From positions 124,001 to 188,000 of the forward strand of contig NZ_MRDL01000037.1 in the NCBI RefSeq assembly GCF_002008365.1: 64,000 nt of DNA. Direction: 5' to 3'. Below, piece after piece: positions 25,005-33,275 of this stretch. Origin of the DNA: Rhizobium leguminosarum bv. viciae USDA 2370. Its GTDB lineage: Bacteria > Pseudomonadota > Alphaproteobacteria > Rhizobiales > Rhizobiaceae. The translations under genes and the position numbers were made by a program. Under the pieces are notes generated by a model. The model was not told the DNA's origin, did not search any database, and saw only the letters and a list, made by a program, of their open reading frames with translations. Numbering within the stretch: the first letter of the stretch is position 1; the number at the start of each line of letters is the position of its first letter.

Positions 25005-25033
25005 GTTATACTGTTTTTCAAAAACAGTATAAC
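25005..25033. promoter_or_regulatory. Perfect 29-bp palindrome upstream of the nucleotidyltransferase gene
   Basis: GTTATACTGTTTTT and AAAAACAGTATAAC are exact inverted repeats around a single C. It starts 16 bases upstream of the minus-strand ATG, where an operator overlapping the promoter would lie. A perfect 14-bp arm at this spacing is unlikely by chance in high-GC DNA. Confidence 0.7.
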
Positions 25034-25141
25034 CGCCGAGAGGATAGGTCGCAAGATAGGATGCTTGCCTTCGCGCAGGGCGCCAACAATCTCCGCAGCA
25101 AAGCGCGAGCGCTCTTTAATCGTCGGCCCGTCATACCGGTC

Positions 25142-25385
25142 GCAAGGCGCTCCCACGGAGGAGATCGTCGAGGGCTATCCGGCTCTCACTGCGCGCATGG
25201 TGGACCTGGCCGAAATCTGGGCAGCGGCTCATCCTGCCCGTGGGCGGCCACGAAAATTGTCGGAGCAGGGACTGAAAGTGAAGTCGGTGAAGCGATTGCC
25301 TCTCGGAAAGGCCGCCACCGAAAAGCCCTCGGGCACGGCTACGTGAAGTTTCTCGTCGATGAATGCTTGCACACATCGCTCGTGG
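25142..25385 (+). pseudogene. Rearranged shard of the DUF433/DUF5615 pair
   Basis: These 244 bases reproduce the reverse complement of 18628-18871 with about seven mismatches and no gaps. They contain the DUF433 tail (APTEEIVEGYPALTARMVDL to EKPSGTAT) and the first codons of the toxin (MKFLVDECLHTSLV). The copy stops at TCGCTCGTGG and is joined to another piece of the same toxin gene. The frame has no start of its own. Confidence 0.9.
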
Positions 25386-25405
25386 TTCTGCCGATGCAGC
25401 AGCGG
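25384..25405 (+). pseudogene. 22-base internal piece of the DUF5615 toxin gene
   Basis: These bases match the reverse complement of about 18415-18436 (encoding VLPMQQR). Relative to the intact toxin, roughly 190 bases are skipped between this piece and the preceding shard. It links the toxin-antitoxin shard to the MocA shard, with one to three shared bases at each join. Confidence 0.75.
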
Positions 25406-25626
25406 ATCTGCCGGGGGCGAGCCTCCAGGTCGTTTGCGACATGGATGCAGATCGCGCCCGCAAGGTGGCGGACGCCTACGGCGCTCACGACGTCGACTCA
25501 GACCCGACCGGGTGTCCGCTCGTCTGGACGTGGACGCAGTTATCATCGCAAGCCCCGATTTCACGCACGCGCCCTTGTCGCTGTCCTGCATAAGAGCCGG
25601 CAAACGGGCTCTCTGCGAAAAGCCGC
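25405..25626 (+). pseudogene. Rearranged shard of the Gfo/Idh/MocA dehydrogenase gene
   Basis: These 222 bases reproduce the reverse complement of 10477-10699 with four substitutions and one single-base deletion that breaks the frame. The encoded text runs from LPGASLQVVCDMDADRARKV to CEKP in two frames. It ends exactly where the sequence flanking the gpsA-like gene begins. It is a dead insert about 15 kb from its intact counterpart. Confidence 0.9.
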
Positions 25627-25654
25627 AGATTTCACTGGAAATCAACGACCCGGT

Positions 25655-26695
25655 TTACTGGACAATGAGGTTTGAAAAATCCAACGAGAAGCGTTTCTGC
25701 TGAAGAACGGCGTCCATGATGGCAGACGCCAGAGGGAAATAAGCGAGCGGACCTTCATCGGTATGTTGCTTCTCAAGCGCCATATTCGCCAGAACCCGCG
25801 CTGTATCCACACCTTCGACCGTTTCGCCAAACAGTTCGCTCGACAACATTTCAACGACTGTGCGGCCAGTTCCCAATCCTTGGCCTAGGCGGCTGTTACG
25901 CCCTCCGCCAACAGTGACATGCAGATCGCCCAATCCGGCCAGCCCGAATGCCGTTGTGGTTTGCCCGCCCAGCCTCTCGCATAGTCTGGCCATTTCCAAA
26001 GTTGCCTGGGTGAAGACTGCAGCCGTCGGATTCTTAGATTGGCCGTCCGCACGTCTTTGATCGGGATACCGCGTCTGCATGGCGCTCACGCCGATCGCGT
26101 AGAAATTCTTGAGCGCGGCACAAGCTTCGACGCCCGTGACGTCCGTCGTCACCGACAGACGGTAATAGTCCGTTTGCATGATCGCGGCGAGCTGTTCGGC
26201 GACCGAAATATCCTCACAGGCGTAGATGCATGCCGTCGGCAGACGGTTGGCGAGTTCGCGGGCGATACACGGTCCGCCGATCCCGATGAAAGCGCTCATC
26301 AGCGGAATACGGGAGGGAAGCGTTTGGGCATAGGTCGATACGGCGGAACCCGCAGACTCAAGTCCTTTTGTCACAAAGGCTATGGGACAGGCCTCCGTCA
26401 TGACCCGGTTAAGAATGTCGGTCACCCAGCCAATGCCTGGGCTACTCACTCCGACAACAATGATATCCGCGTTCGCGAGGTGCTCCGATCGCAGTTCGTC
26501 GAAGCGGATCGCCTCGACGCCGGCGGGCGGGGCAGCGTCGAGTTTGGGATGGATCCCGCCCGGACGCCGCATGGTAACGACGATGTCCTGATCGAGCGGC
26601 GTGCCGACGAGCAGCACCTTGTGGCCGTTGTCTGCAGCGGGTACGCAAAGCGCGGTGCCCATGACACCCGCACCGAGTACAACGATTTTTGCCAC
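25655..26695 (-). CDS. GpsA-like NAD(P)-dependent glycerol-3-phosphate dehydrogenase
   Basis: A 346-residue NAD(P)H-dependent glycerol-3-phosphate dehydrogenase homologue, interconverting DHAP and sn-glycerol-3-phosphate. It has the Rossmann start VVLGAGVMGTAL, FVTKGLE, IGGPCIARELAN, the region with the family's catalytic Lys in EACAALKNFYAIGVSAM, and the substrate loop GLAGLGDLHVTVGGGRNSRLG. It is the last gene of a ten-gene minus-strand operon that also encodes a GlpD-like and an AraM-like dehydrogenase. A housekeeping gpsA is expected elsewhere, so this copy probably serves catabolism or acts on a related polyol phosphate. Its last third is duplicated at 19610-19956. Confidence 0.85.
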   Translation of the reverse strand: MAKIVVLGAGVMGTALCVPAADNGHKVLLVGTPLDQDIVVTMRRPGGIHPKLDAAPPAGVEAIRFDELRSEHLANADIIVVGVSSPGIGWVTDILNRVMTEACPIAFVTKGLESAGSAVSTYAQTLPSRIPLMSAFIGIGGPCIARELANRLPTACIYACEDISVAEQLAAIMQTDYYRLSVTTDVTGVEACAALKNFYAIGVSAMQTRYPDQRRADGQSKNPTAAVFTQATLEMARLCERLGGQTTTAFGLAGLGDLHVTVGGGRNSRLGQGLGTGRTVVEMLSSELFGETVEGVDTARVLANMALEKQHTDEGPLAYFPLASAIMDAVLQQKRFSLDFSNLIVQ

Positions 26696-26739
26696 GGTAA
26701 TCCTCCTCTTGGTGTGGTTCGAAACGGAAAGCCGACCCG

Positions 26740-28788
26740 CTACCGCATCATAGCAGCGACATTGCCGCCATCGACCGTGATAACCGCGCCGGTGCTTGAG
26801 CGCGCCTTAGCGAGATGCACGAAGGCGGCTGCCACATCGGCACCCGTTACCTCGCGGCCAACAAGGTTGCCGCGCATATAGGCTTCGGGTGTCAGGCCGC
26901 GCGCGCGGCTTCTTTCAGTGACCATCTCGTCCGTCATTAGACCCGTGCGGATCCGGTCAGCATTGACGGCATTGGATGTGATGCCGGATGCGCCGTGCTC
27001 GACTGCATATTGGCGCATCAGCGCCATCAGCGCGGCCTTGGAGGTGCCGTAGGGGCCGAAATCCGCACCTGGATTGACAGCCTGCTTGGAAACATTGAAG
27101 ACGATGGCGCCGCCGGTCTTCTGCTTCTCCATCACACGCACGGCGGCTCGGGCCATGTAATGATGGCTCCAGAAATTCAATTCGAACGCCTTCCTGAACG
27201 TCTCCTCTGGCACGTCGATCAGCGAGCCCTGAAAGGCTGCTCCTGCGTTGGAGATCAGGATGTCCACCCCGCCGAAATGGCTCGCCACCTTGGCAATGGC
27301 GGCATCCACTGCGGCCGGGTCGGTCACGTCGCAGGCGACGCCGAACCCTCCTAGCCGCTTTGCCTGGTGAGTTACGGCGTCCTGTGCAATGTCGATCAGC
27401 GCAACCTCGGCGCCCTCGGAGCGAAGTGCTTCGGCGATGGCGAGGCCTAGTCCGCCGGCGGCACCTGTCACGACTGCTATCTGCCGGGTCAGGGGCTTTT
27501 CCACCTGCTTGGTCAGCTTGACCTGTTCGAGTGACCAGTATTCAATATCGAATAGGTCAGCCTCGGAGAGCGCTTCAAAGGATTCGATGCCCTCCGCCTT
27601 GGTGATAACATCGACCGTTGCTTCTGCCACATCTGCACCGACGAGTGCGTTCTTGCGCGTGGCGCCCGCGGCGAACAATCCAACACCCGCAACGTAAAAG
27701 ACACGCGGCATAGGATCGAGCATCGTTTTTCCGCCGCCGACGCGACCATTGTTGCGTTCGAAATAAGCCCGGTAGTCCGCCTGATAAGCATCAACGGCGA
27801 CCTGGGCCATGTCCTTCCAGGTATCGAGTTCGCCTGCCACCGGTGCCGGCAGCGCAACACCGTGGCGCTTGATATGGATGACATGCTCCGGCGTCGCATT
27901 GCCGCGCCTGACCAGGCTCTCCACATTTTCCGCATTGCAGAAGTCGAGCACGCTCTCTGTGCAGCGGTGTTCCAGTATCAAACGTTTCGGTGCGCCCTCT
28001 AAGCCGGTATCGATGGCGATGGCGCCGCGCAAGATCGGTGCGATTTCCGCCACACTGGCGAGCGATTTTGGCACTTTGGCGGAAGTAAACGGCTTTGCCC
28101 GACCTTTCGCCAGCCTGTGTTGCGCGCGGTCGATCTTAGCGATCATGTCCTCATAGGCCGCGCGCGGATCGTCAGACCAAGTGAAAATTCCGTGTTTCAG
28201 GAGAACCATGCCGTCGCCTTTGGGATTGGCGCGGAAGGCTGCATCACAAGCCTTCGCGAGAAGGAAGCCAGGCATCACATAGGGCACGACGATCGTATCA
28301 GGGAACAGTTCTCGGATAAGGTCTTCGCCATGCGGCTGGTTTGTCAGAGAGACTATCGCGTTAGCATGGGTGTGGTCGATATGCCGGAATGGCAACAGGG
28401 CGTGCAGGATGGCTTCGACCGAAGGGTTAGGCGCGTTCGGATCCATCAGCAGCCGCCGCTGCAACATCACCATCTCATCATCGCTCAGCTCATCGAAACC
28501 GACCATCGCTTTCAGCGGGTCCAACCGCACGGCCGGCAAGCCCTGTGGCTCTATAGTGCCCATGTCCCAACCGCTGCCCTTGACACAAAGCACATCAACC
28601 GAGGTGCCGTCCCGATCAGTCCATGCCGTCTTGACCGATGTATTGCCGCCGCCGTGCAGCACTAGTTCCGGATCCTGTCCGAGCAGTCGCGTTGTATAGG
28701 TTCGGACCGCTAGATCGCGGTTGATGCCCTTTCCAACATAAGCCTCGACCACGGATGTAAACTCGGTGTCGTTCCATCTCGATTTCAT
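26740..28788 (-). CDS. Class II aldolase fused to short-chain dehydrogenase (RhaD/YuxG-like)
   Basis: A 682-residue fusion as in the bifunctional rhamnulose-1-phosphate aldolase/dehydrogenases of rhizobia. The N-terminal half is a zinc class II aldolase (LVLHGGGNTSVK for phosphate, HIDHTHAN with H139 and H141 as metal ligands, LLKHGIFTW). The C-terminal half, from about residue 430, is an SDR with TGAAGGLGLAIAE, the SNAGAAF segment and catalytic YGTSKAA. The start at 28788 has GAGGTG upstream; a 74-codon upstream extension is rejected. Expected chemistry is cleavage of a ketose-1-phosphate to DHAP plus an aldehyde, and oxidation of a polyol or aldehyde by the SDR domain. Rhamnose-specific partners are absent here. 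Confidence 0.88.
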   Translation of the reverse strand: MKSRWNDTEFTSVVEAYVGKGINRDLAVRTYTTRLLGQDPELVLHGGGNTSVKTAWTDRDGTSVDVLCVKGSGWDMGTIEPQGLPAVRLDPLKAMVGFDELSDDEMVMLQRRLLMDPNAPNPSVEAILHALLPFRHIDHTHANAIVSLTNQPHGEDLIRELFPDTIVVPYVMPGFLLAKACDAAFRANPKGDGMVLLKHGIFTWSDDPRAAYEDMIAKIDRAQHRLAKGRAKPFTSAKVPKSLASVAEIAPILRGAIAIDTGLEGAPKRLILEHRCTESVLDFCNAENVESLVRRGNATPEHVIHIKRHGVALPAPVAGELDTWKDMAQVAVDAYQADYRAYFERNNGRVGGGKTMLDPMPRVFYVAGVGLFAAGATRKNALVGADVAEATVDVITKAEGIESFEALSEADLFDIEYWSLEQVKLTKQVEKPLTRQIAVVTGAAGGLGLAIAEALRSEGAEVALIDIAQDAVTHQAKRLGGFGVACDVTDPAAVDAAIAKVASHFGGVDILISNAGAAFQGSLIDVPEETFRKAFELNFWSHHYMARAAVRVMEKQKTGGAIVFNVSKQAVNPGADFGPYGTSKAALMALMRQYAVEHGASGITSNAVNADRIRTGLMTDEMVTERSRARGLTPEAYMRGNLVGREVTGADVAAAFVHLAKARSSTGAVITVDGGNVAAMMR

Positions 28789-28858
28789 GACTATCACCTC
28801 TCTTCCCGCGTTGTTGGCGAACCGGGTTACAAACGTTAGATATCTAGATGCGTATGTG

Positions 28859-29923
28859 TCAGACCCGGTTTTCCGTTGCGGCGTCGAAGACGTGGACCTT
28901 TTCGGGCGCAATCGAGAAACGGACATCCATCCGCTCGTCAAAATGCGCAGACTTGTCGACGATCGCCAGGAACTGACCTTCCGGCCCCTCGCAGCAGAGC
29001 TGAGCTTCATGCCCCATGCGTTCGATTAGCAGCGACCGGGCTACAATGGATCCCTGCGGATCGACCGTGACATCTGTCGGGCGGACGCCGCAGATCACCC
29101 GCTGGCCTGCAGATAGTTTGAGGGACGGCTCGAGCCGGATAAGGCCGGCCTTGGTCTCCGCAGCTGGAGCTCCCTGGTCCGCGACGATCGTCCCCGTCAG
29201 GAAATTGATCGCCGATGAACCGATGAAATCGGCGACATATTTGCTTGCGGGTCTATCATAGACATCGTCGGGCGTGCCAATCTGCTCGATCTTCCCGGCT
29301 CGCATGACGACGATCTTGTCGGCCATCGTCATCGCCTCGATCTGGTCGTGGGTCACATAGATCGTTGTCGTCTTGAGACGATTGTGCAACTGCCGGATTT
29401 CGGTGCGCATGTGCGCACGGAGCTTGGCATCGAGATTGGAGAGCGGCTCGTCGAACAGGAAGACCGCCGCCTCGCGCACCATGGCGCGACCCATGGCGAC
29501 CCGCTGGCGCTGGCCGCCGGAAAGTTCTTTCGGATAGCGCTGGAGATACGGCGTCAGATTGAGGATTTCGGCGGCATGCTCGACCCGCCGCTTGATTTCG
29601 GCCGGTGGCTGCTTTGCCACTTCGAGACTGAAGGCAATGTTTTCGTAGACCTTCATTGTCGGGTAGAGCGCATAGTTCTGAAACACCATGGCAATATCAC
29701 GGTCGCGCGGATGCATATCGTTCACCCGTTTGCCGCCGATGAAAAGATCACCTTCGCTGACGGTTTCGAGCCCGGCTGTCATGCGCAGCAAGGTGGTCTT
29801 GCCGCAACCCGAAGGCCCGAGCAGCACGACGAACTGGTGATCCTCGATCAGGAACGAAATATCCCGCATGATGTTGAAGGCACCAAACGACTTGCCGATG
29901 CTCTTGTATTCCACGGTTGCCAT
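28859..29923 (-). CDS. MalK/UgpC-type ABC transporter ATP-binding protein
   Basis: A 354-residue ATPase for a carbohydrate importer. It has Walker A GPSGCGKTT, the Q-loop FQNYALYPTM, signature LSGGQRQRVAMGRAMV, Walker B AVFLFDEPLSNLD, and a C-terminal MalK/TOBE regulatory domain (VICGVRPTDVTV). The start at MATVEYKSIGKSFGAF is chosen because it begins the nucleotide-binding domain; a 40-codon upstream extension is rejected. It energises the MalF/MalG-type permeases of the same operon. Confidence 0.92.
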   Translation of the reverse strand: MATVEYKSIGKSFGAFNIMRDISFLIEDHQFVVLLGPSGCGKTTLLRMTAGLETVSEGDLFIGGKRVNDMHPRDRDIAMVFQNYALYPTMKVYENIAFSLEVAKQPPAEIKRRVEHAAEILNLTPYLQRYPKELSGGQRQRVAMGRAMVREAAVFLFDEPLSNLDAKLRAHMRTEIRQLHNRLKTTTIYVTHDQIEAMTMADKIVVMRAGKIEQIGTPDDVYDRPASKYVADFIGSSAINFLTGTIVADQGAPAAETKAGLIRLEPSLKLSAGQRVICGVRPTDVTVDPQGSIVARSLLIERMGHEAQLCCEGPEGQFLAIVDKSAHFDERMDVRFSIAPEKVHVFDAATENRV

Positions 29924-29972
29924 AAATTTCTGCTCCACTCGTCTTCTAGTATTGCTGACGGTCGCGTGCCGG

Positions 29973-30698
29973 TCAGTATTTCTGCCGGGTCGGGGTGATG
30001 ACGATTTCCTGCACGATCGCCTTTTGAGGCAGATTGTAAGCATTGAGGATCAACTCGGCGACGATATCGGCGGAAATGCCGCCGCCGATCGCCTCCTTGT
30101 TGGCCTTGTAATTGGCGAGCGTAGTCTCGTCCTTCACATGGTCGAGCACCTCGGTGTCGATGATGCCAGGCGACAGAACGATGACGCGCACATTGTGCGG
30201 TGCCAGATACTCGCGGAAGCTTTCCGAGACCGCATGGACGAAATATTTGGTGCCGCAGTAGACGGTGTGATCCGGATAGACCTTGCGGCCGGCGATCGAA
30301 CTCATCATCATCAGCGTGCCGTGGCGGCGAGCGATCATGCCGTTCATCACCGCATGGACGGAATTCATTACGCCCTTGGTATTGATGTCGATCATCTCGT
30401 CCCATTCTTCCGGCGGCTGCTTGGCGATGTCGCCGAGACGGGCGATGCCGGCATTGGCGAACATCATGTCCACCGGGCCAAATTGACTTTCGGCGTCGGC
30501 GACGGCTGCGGTCAGTGCGGCGCGGTCACGGACATCGACTTGTTTCAGCACGGCGTCCGGCAGCCTCAGCGCCTCCAGGCGATCGAGACGGCGTGCCATC
30601 AGCAGCACCGGGTGGCCGGCGGCCGAAAAGGCCCGCGCCGTCGCCTCGCCGATGCCGGAGCTCGCACCTGTAATTGCAATCAGCGGCTTGTCCGCCAT
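29973..30698 (-). CDS. Short-chain dehydrogenase/reductase
   Basis: A 241-residue classical SDR with TGASSGIGEA for NAD(P), the FANAGIA segment, the catalytic Ser in MMSSIAGR, and YCGTK as YxxxK. It belongs to the YdfG/serine-dehydrogenase-like cluster by style (VIVLSPGIIDTEVL). It sits between the binding-protein and ATPase genes, so it probably carries out the first oxidation of the imported polyol or sugar. It is separate from the SDR domain fused to the aldolase. Confidence 0.88.
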   Translation of the reverse strand: MADKPLIAITGASSGIGEATARAFSAAGHPVLLMARRLDRLEALRLPDAVLKQVDVRDRAALTAAVADAESQFGPVDMMFANAGIARLGDIAKQPPEEWDEMIDINTKGVMNSVHAVMNGMIARRHGTLMMMSSIAGRKVYPDHTVYCGTKYFVHAVSESFREYLAPHNVRVIVLSPGIIDTEVLDHVKDETTLANYKANKEAIGGGISADIVAELILNAYNLPQKAIVQEIVITPTRQKY

Positions 30699-30798
30699 GT
30701 TTCAGCCTCCCGCATTTGTTTTGTCGATCCCCGGGATGCGAATGCCACTGGAAGAGGGCAAGTGGCATCGCAACCCCAGGAACCGTTTGTTTGGCAGA

Positions 30799-30814
30799 CG
30801 GCGGAAAACCGCCG
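30799..30814 (-). terminator. Short hairpin after the carbohydrate-binding-protein gene
   Basis: CGGCGG-AAAA-CCGCCG forms a six-base GC-only stem ten bases after the binding-protein stop codon. Without a T tract it is more likely an mRNA-stabilising or attenuating structure than a full terminator. A similar but longer hairpin follows the other operon's binding protein at 10833-10862. Confidence 0.5.
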
Positions 30815-30823
30815 CCCGTCCAA

Positions 30824-32323
30824 TCAACCCTTAATCACGGTGCCAACCTGGGCAGCGATGTCGTCGAGGGCTTCCTTTGGCGAGCCGTAGCTGCCGGCGA
30901 AATACTTGCCCAGCCCAACGGGGATCGTGTCGCTCGACAGCTGTGCCCACTCTGGCAGGTCCGGTTCCGAGCCCATGTATTTCGCAATCGTCTCGCGCAC
31001 GATCGGCAAGTGACGGGTGGTGCCGGCACCGACGCGAGCATTGGCGAGAACGCGCGGATCGTCATAGACGCTGGTGCGGGTCGGACCCGTACCGCCACCA
31101 AGCGTGGTGATGAGGGCCTGTGTATCGGCGCAAGTCGCCCACTGCATGAACAGCCAGGCTGCATCCGGGCTCTTTGAGTATTTCGACACGGCAAGAGACG
31201 ACCCGCCCTGGTGACCGACGCCGGGGATTTCGCCGTAACCGGTTTCCTTGACGGTGCGAAGGGCAATCGGCTGCGGCGGCACTGCAACTTCGCAAAGGCC
31301 CGAAACCTTGGTCTGGGTCGGATCGTCGAAATAGGGAAAGAATTCGCCCCAAGACAGCATCGACGCGGCAACACCCTGTGCCACCGACTGGCCCTGACCA
31401 TCCCAGGTCCAGCCATCGACGCCTGGAGGCATGGTTGCCTTGAGCTTCGTCCAGTATTCCAGCGCCGCAACGCCCTTTTCGTCGTTACCGGTGAACTTGC
31501 CGTCCGGTCCGAAGATCGAGCCACCGTGGCCCCAGAGCCATGCGGTCCAGTCGCATTCCAGGCTGTAATGGCCGGATTTCATCTGGCCGCTGGTGCCGTA
31601 GACGTTCGGGCCCATCTCGTCGGTGATGGTCTTGGAATTGGTGTACAGTTCCTCGAGCGTCGCCGGTGCCTTGAGGCCGAGCTTCTCGTAGATATCCTTG
31701 CGATAGATCATGATGAAGATCGGGATGTCGTAGGGAACGCCGACCCAGCGGTCCTCATACTTGGCGATACCGTCAACCAGTGCCGGCAGGAAGTCATCGA
31801 TATTGTAGTTCGGCATCGCCAGGTCGGCTTTGGCCTCGATCTGCTCGCGTGGATCGAAGACGTCCTTGCTGAAGGATGCCGCCCAGCTCTGGTCAATATA
31901 ATAGAGGTCATAGGTGCCGAGCGATGAGGCCACGTCGAGTGTCAGCTTCTGCAGAACTTGCTCCAGCGGCAGAACCTCGATCTCGACCTTGATGCCGGTG
32001 GCTTCCTCGAAATATTTCTTCAGCTGCGAGTTGATGGCGTTTGACGGGGGTGTCGATTCCGTGGCGAGTTTGAGCGTGGTGCCGGCAAACGGCTTGCCGA
32101 CGTCCTGCAGCCACTTGATCACTTCCGGCGACGGCTGCAGTGCTTCCTGTGCATTGGCCTGCGAGAACCCGCCAAACGGCCGGCGACCCAAACCCATGCC
32201 GAGTGCGCCGGCACCCAGGCCCAGCTTGCCGGCGGCCATCAGGAAGTCGCGGCGGGCCATCTGGCCCTTGACGAACCTATCGGTGATCGATGCGAGATGC
32301 ATCTTTCTAATACTGTCCTTCAT
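30824..32323 (-). CDS. Family 1 carbohydrate ABC substrate-binding protein, Tat-type signal
   Basis: A 499-residue extracellular carbohydrate-binding protein. The N-terminus contains MARRDFLMAAGKLGLGAGAL, a twin-arginine signal, cleaved near ANAQEA. The mature part has ATESTPPSNAINSQLKKYFE, VPYDIPIFIMIYRKDIYEKL and GSSLAVSKYSKSPDAAWLFM, typical of the family. It is longer than the common 420-440 residues, which hints at an unusual ligand. The start at 32323 has GGAGGAG directly upstream. It works with the two permeases and the ATPase of the operon. Confidence 0.9.
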   Translation of the reverse strand: MKDSIRKMHLASITDRFVKGQMARRDFLMAAGKLGLGAGALGMGLGRRPFGGFSQANAQEALQPSPEVIKWLQDVGKPFAGTTLKLATESTPPSNAINSQLKKYFEEATGIKVEIEVLPLEQVLQKLTLDVASSLGTYDLYYIDQSWAASFSKDVFDPREQIEAKADLAMPNYNIDDFLPALVDGIAKYEDRWVGVPYDIPIFIMIYRKDIYEKLGLKAPATLEELYTNSKTITDEMGPNVYGTSGQMKSGHYSLECDWTAWLWGHGGSIFGPDGKFTGNDEKGVAALEYWTKLKATMPPGVDGWTWDGQGQSVAQGVAASMLSWGEFFPYFDDPTQTKVSGLCEVAVPPQPIALRTVKETGYGEIPGVGHQGGSSLAVSKYSKSPDAAWLFMQWATCADTQALITTLGGGTGPTRTSVYDDPRVLANARVGAGTTRHLPIVRETIAKYMGSEPDLPEWAQLSSDTIPVGLGKYFAGSYGSPKEALDDIAAQVGTVIKG

Positions 32324-32392
32324 CCTCTTCTCCTCCACTTTTAAACGGACGACAGAATTGCCGGCCGGATATTCAAGCGCCTCCGCCCCGAA

Positions 32393-33274
32393 TTACTGTT
32401 TCAGCGACCCCATCGTCAGGCCACGCACCAGATGGCGCTGGACCAGCAGGATCACGATAAAGGCCGGTACGATGGCCGCTGCACCCAGCGCCGCCATGTT
32501 GCCCCAGGCCGTTCCAATCGATGTCACGAAGGTCGACGACACCACCGGTACGGTCTTTAGGCCGGTCTGCGTCAGCGTCAGCACGAACAGGAATTCCGTC
32601 CAGCTGAAGATGAAGCAGAGAACCGCGGTCGCGGCGATGCCGCCCTTGGCCATCGGCAGGACGATGCGCCGGAAGATCGTCCAGCGCGACGCGCCGTCAA
32701 GCAGCGCGCTTTCGTCGATCTCGGCCGGGATATCGTCGAAGAAACTCTTCAAGAGCAGCACCGCCAGCGGCAGGTTCATCAGGCCGTGGATCAGGATGAC
32801 GCCGATATAGGTGTCGAGCAGGCTGAACTGCTTGAAGATGAAGAACATCGGGATGGCGACGGCGACCGGCGGCATCATGCGGGTCGACAACACCCAGTTG
32901 ACGAACTCGTGCCGGCCGCGAAAATTCATCCGTGACAACGAATAGGAGGCGAGCGTCGCGACGATGATGGCGAGCACCGTCGACATCGAGGCGACGACGA
33001 TCGAATCCCAAAGCCGGGGCGCCATGTAGAAATTGCCGCCGCCGGGATTGACCGTTTCCTGCGTCCCGAAACCGAAGCCGAGCGAAACGCCGAATACCTG
33101 CTCGAAATTCTTGACCGTCGGTTCGAAGACGAAAAATTTCGGCGGCCAGTTGAAGATGTCCTTGGCGTTGCGGAAAGCAACCGACGTCCAGAAGTAGATC
33201 GGGAAGAAGAAGGCTCCCACGACGAGCCAGCCGGCGATCGTGCGAAGTGTCCGTGTCCCAGCGCTCTGGTGCAT
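32393..33274 (-). CDS. MalG-type carbohydrate ABC permease
   Basis: A 293-residue inner-membrane permease with six predicted helices and the EAA motif (DIPAEIDESALLDGASRWTI followed by FRRIVLP). The periplasmic loop around GFGFGTQETVNPGGG is longer than usual. Its start lies one base after the stop of the MalF-type gene, indicating coupled translation and pairing in one transporter. Confidence 0.92.
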   Translation of the reverse strand: MHQSAGTRTLRTIAGWLVVGAFFFPIYFWTSVAFRNAKDIFNWPPKFFVFEPTVKNFEQVFGVSLGFGFGTQETVNPGGGNFYMAPRLWDSIVVASMSTVLAIIVATLASYSLSRMNFRGRHEFVNWVLSTRMMPPVAVAIPMFFIFKQFSLLDTYIGVILIHGLMNLPLAVLLLKSFFDDIPAEIDESALLDGASRWTIFRRIVLPMAKGGIAATAVLCFIFSWTEFLFVLTLTQTGLKTVPVVSSTFVTSIGTAWGNMAALGAAAIVPAFIVILLVQRHLVRGLTMGSLKQ

Positions 33275-33275
33275 G

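Noticed and set aside
18296..26000. Integron or prophage explanation for the patchwork
   Set aside because: No integrase, attachment repeats, phage structural genes or cassette-like recombination sites were seen; joins show only microhomology.
26740..29010. Longer aldolase-SDR start at 29010
   Set aside because: The extra 74 codons lie antisense-like over the end of the ATPase gene region, lack homology, and a good ribosome site precedes the ATG at 28788.
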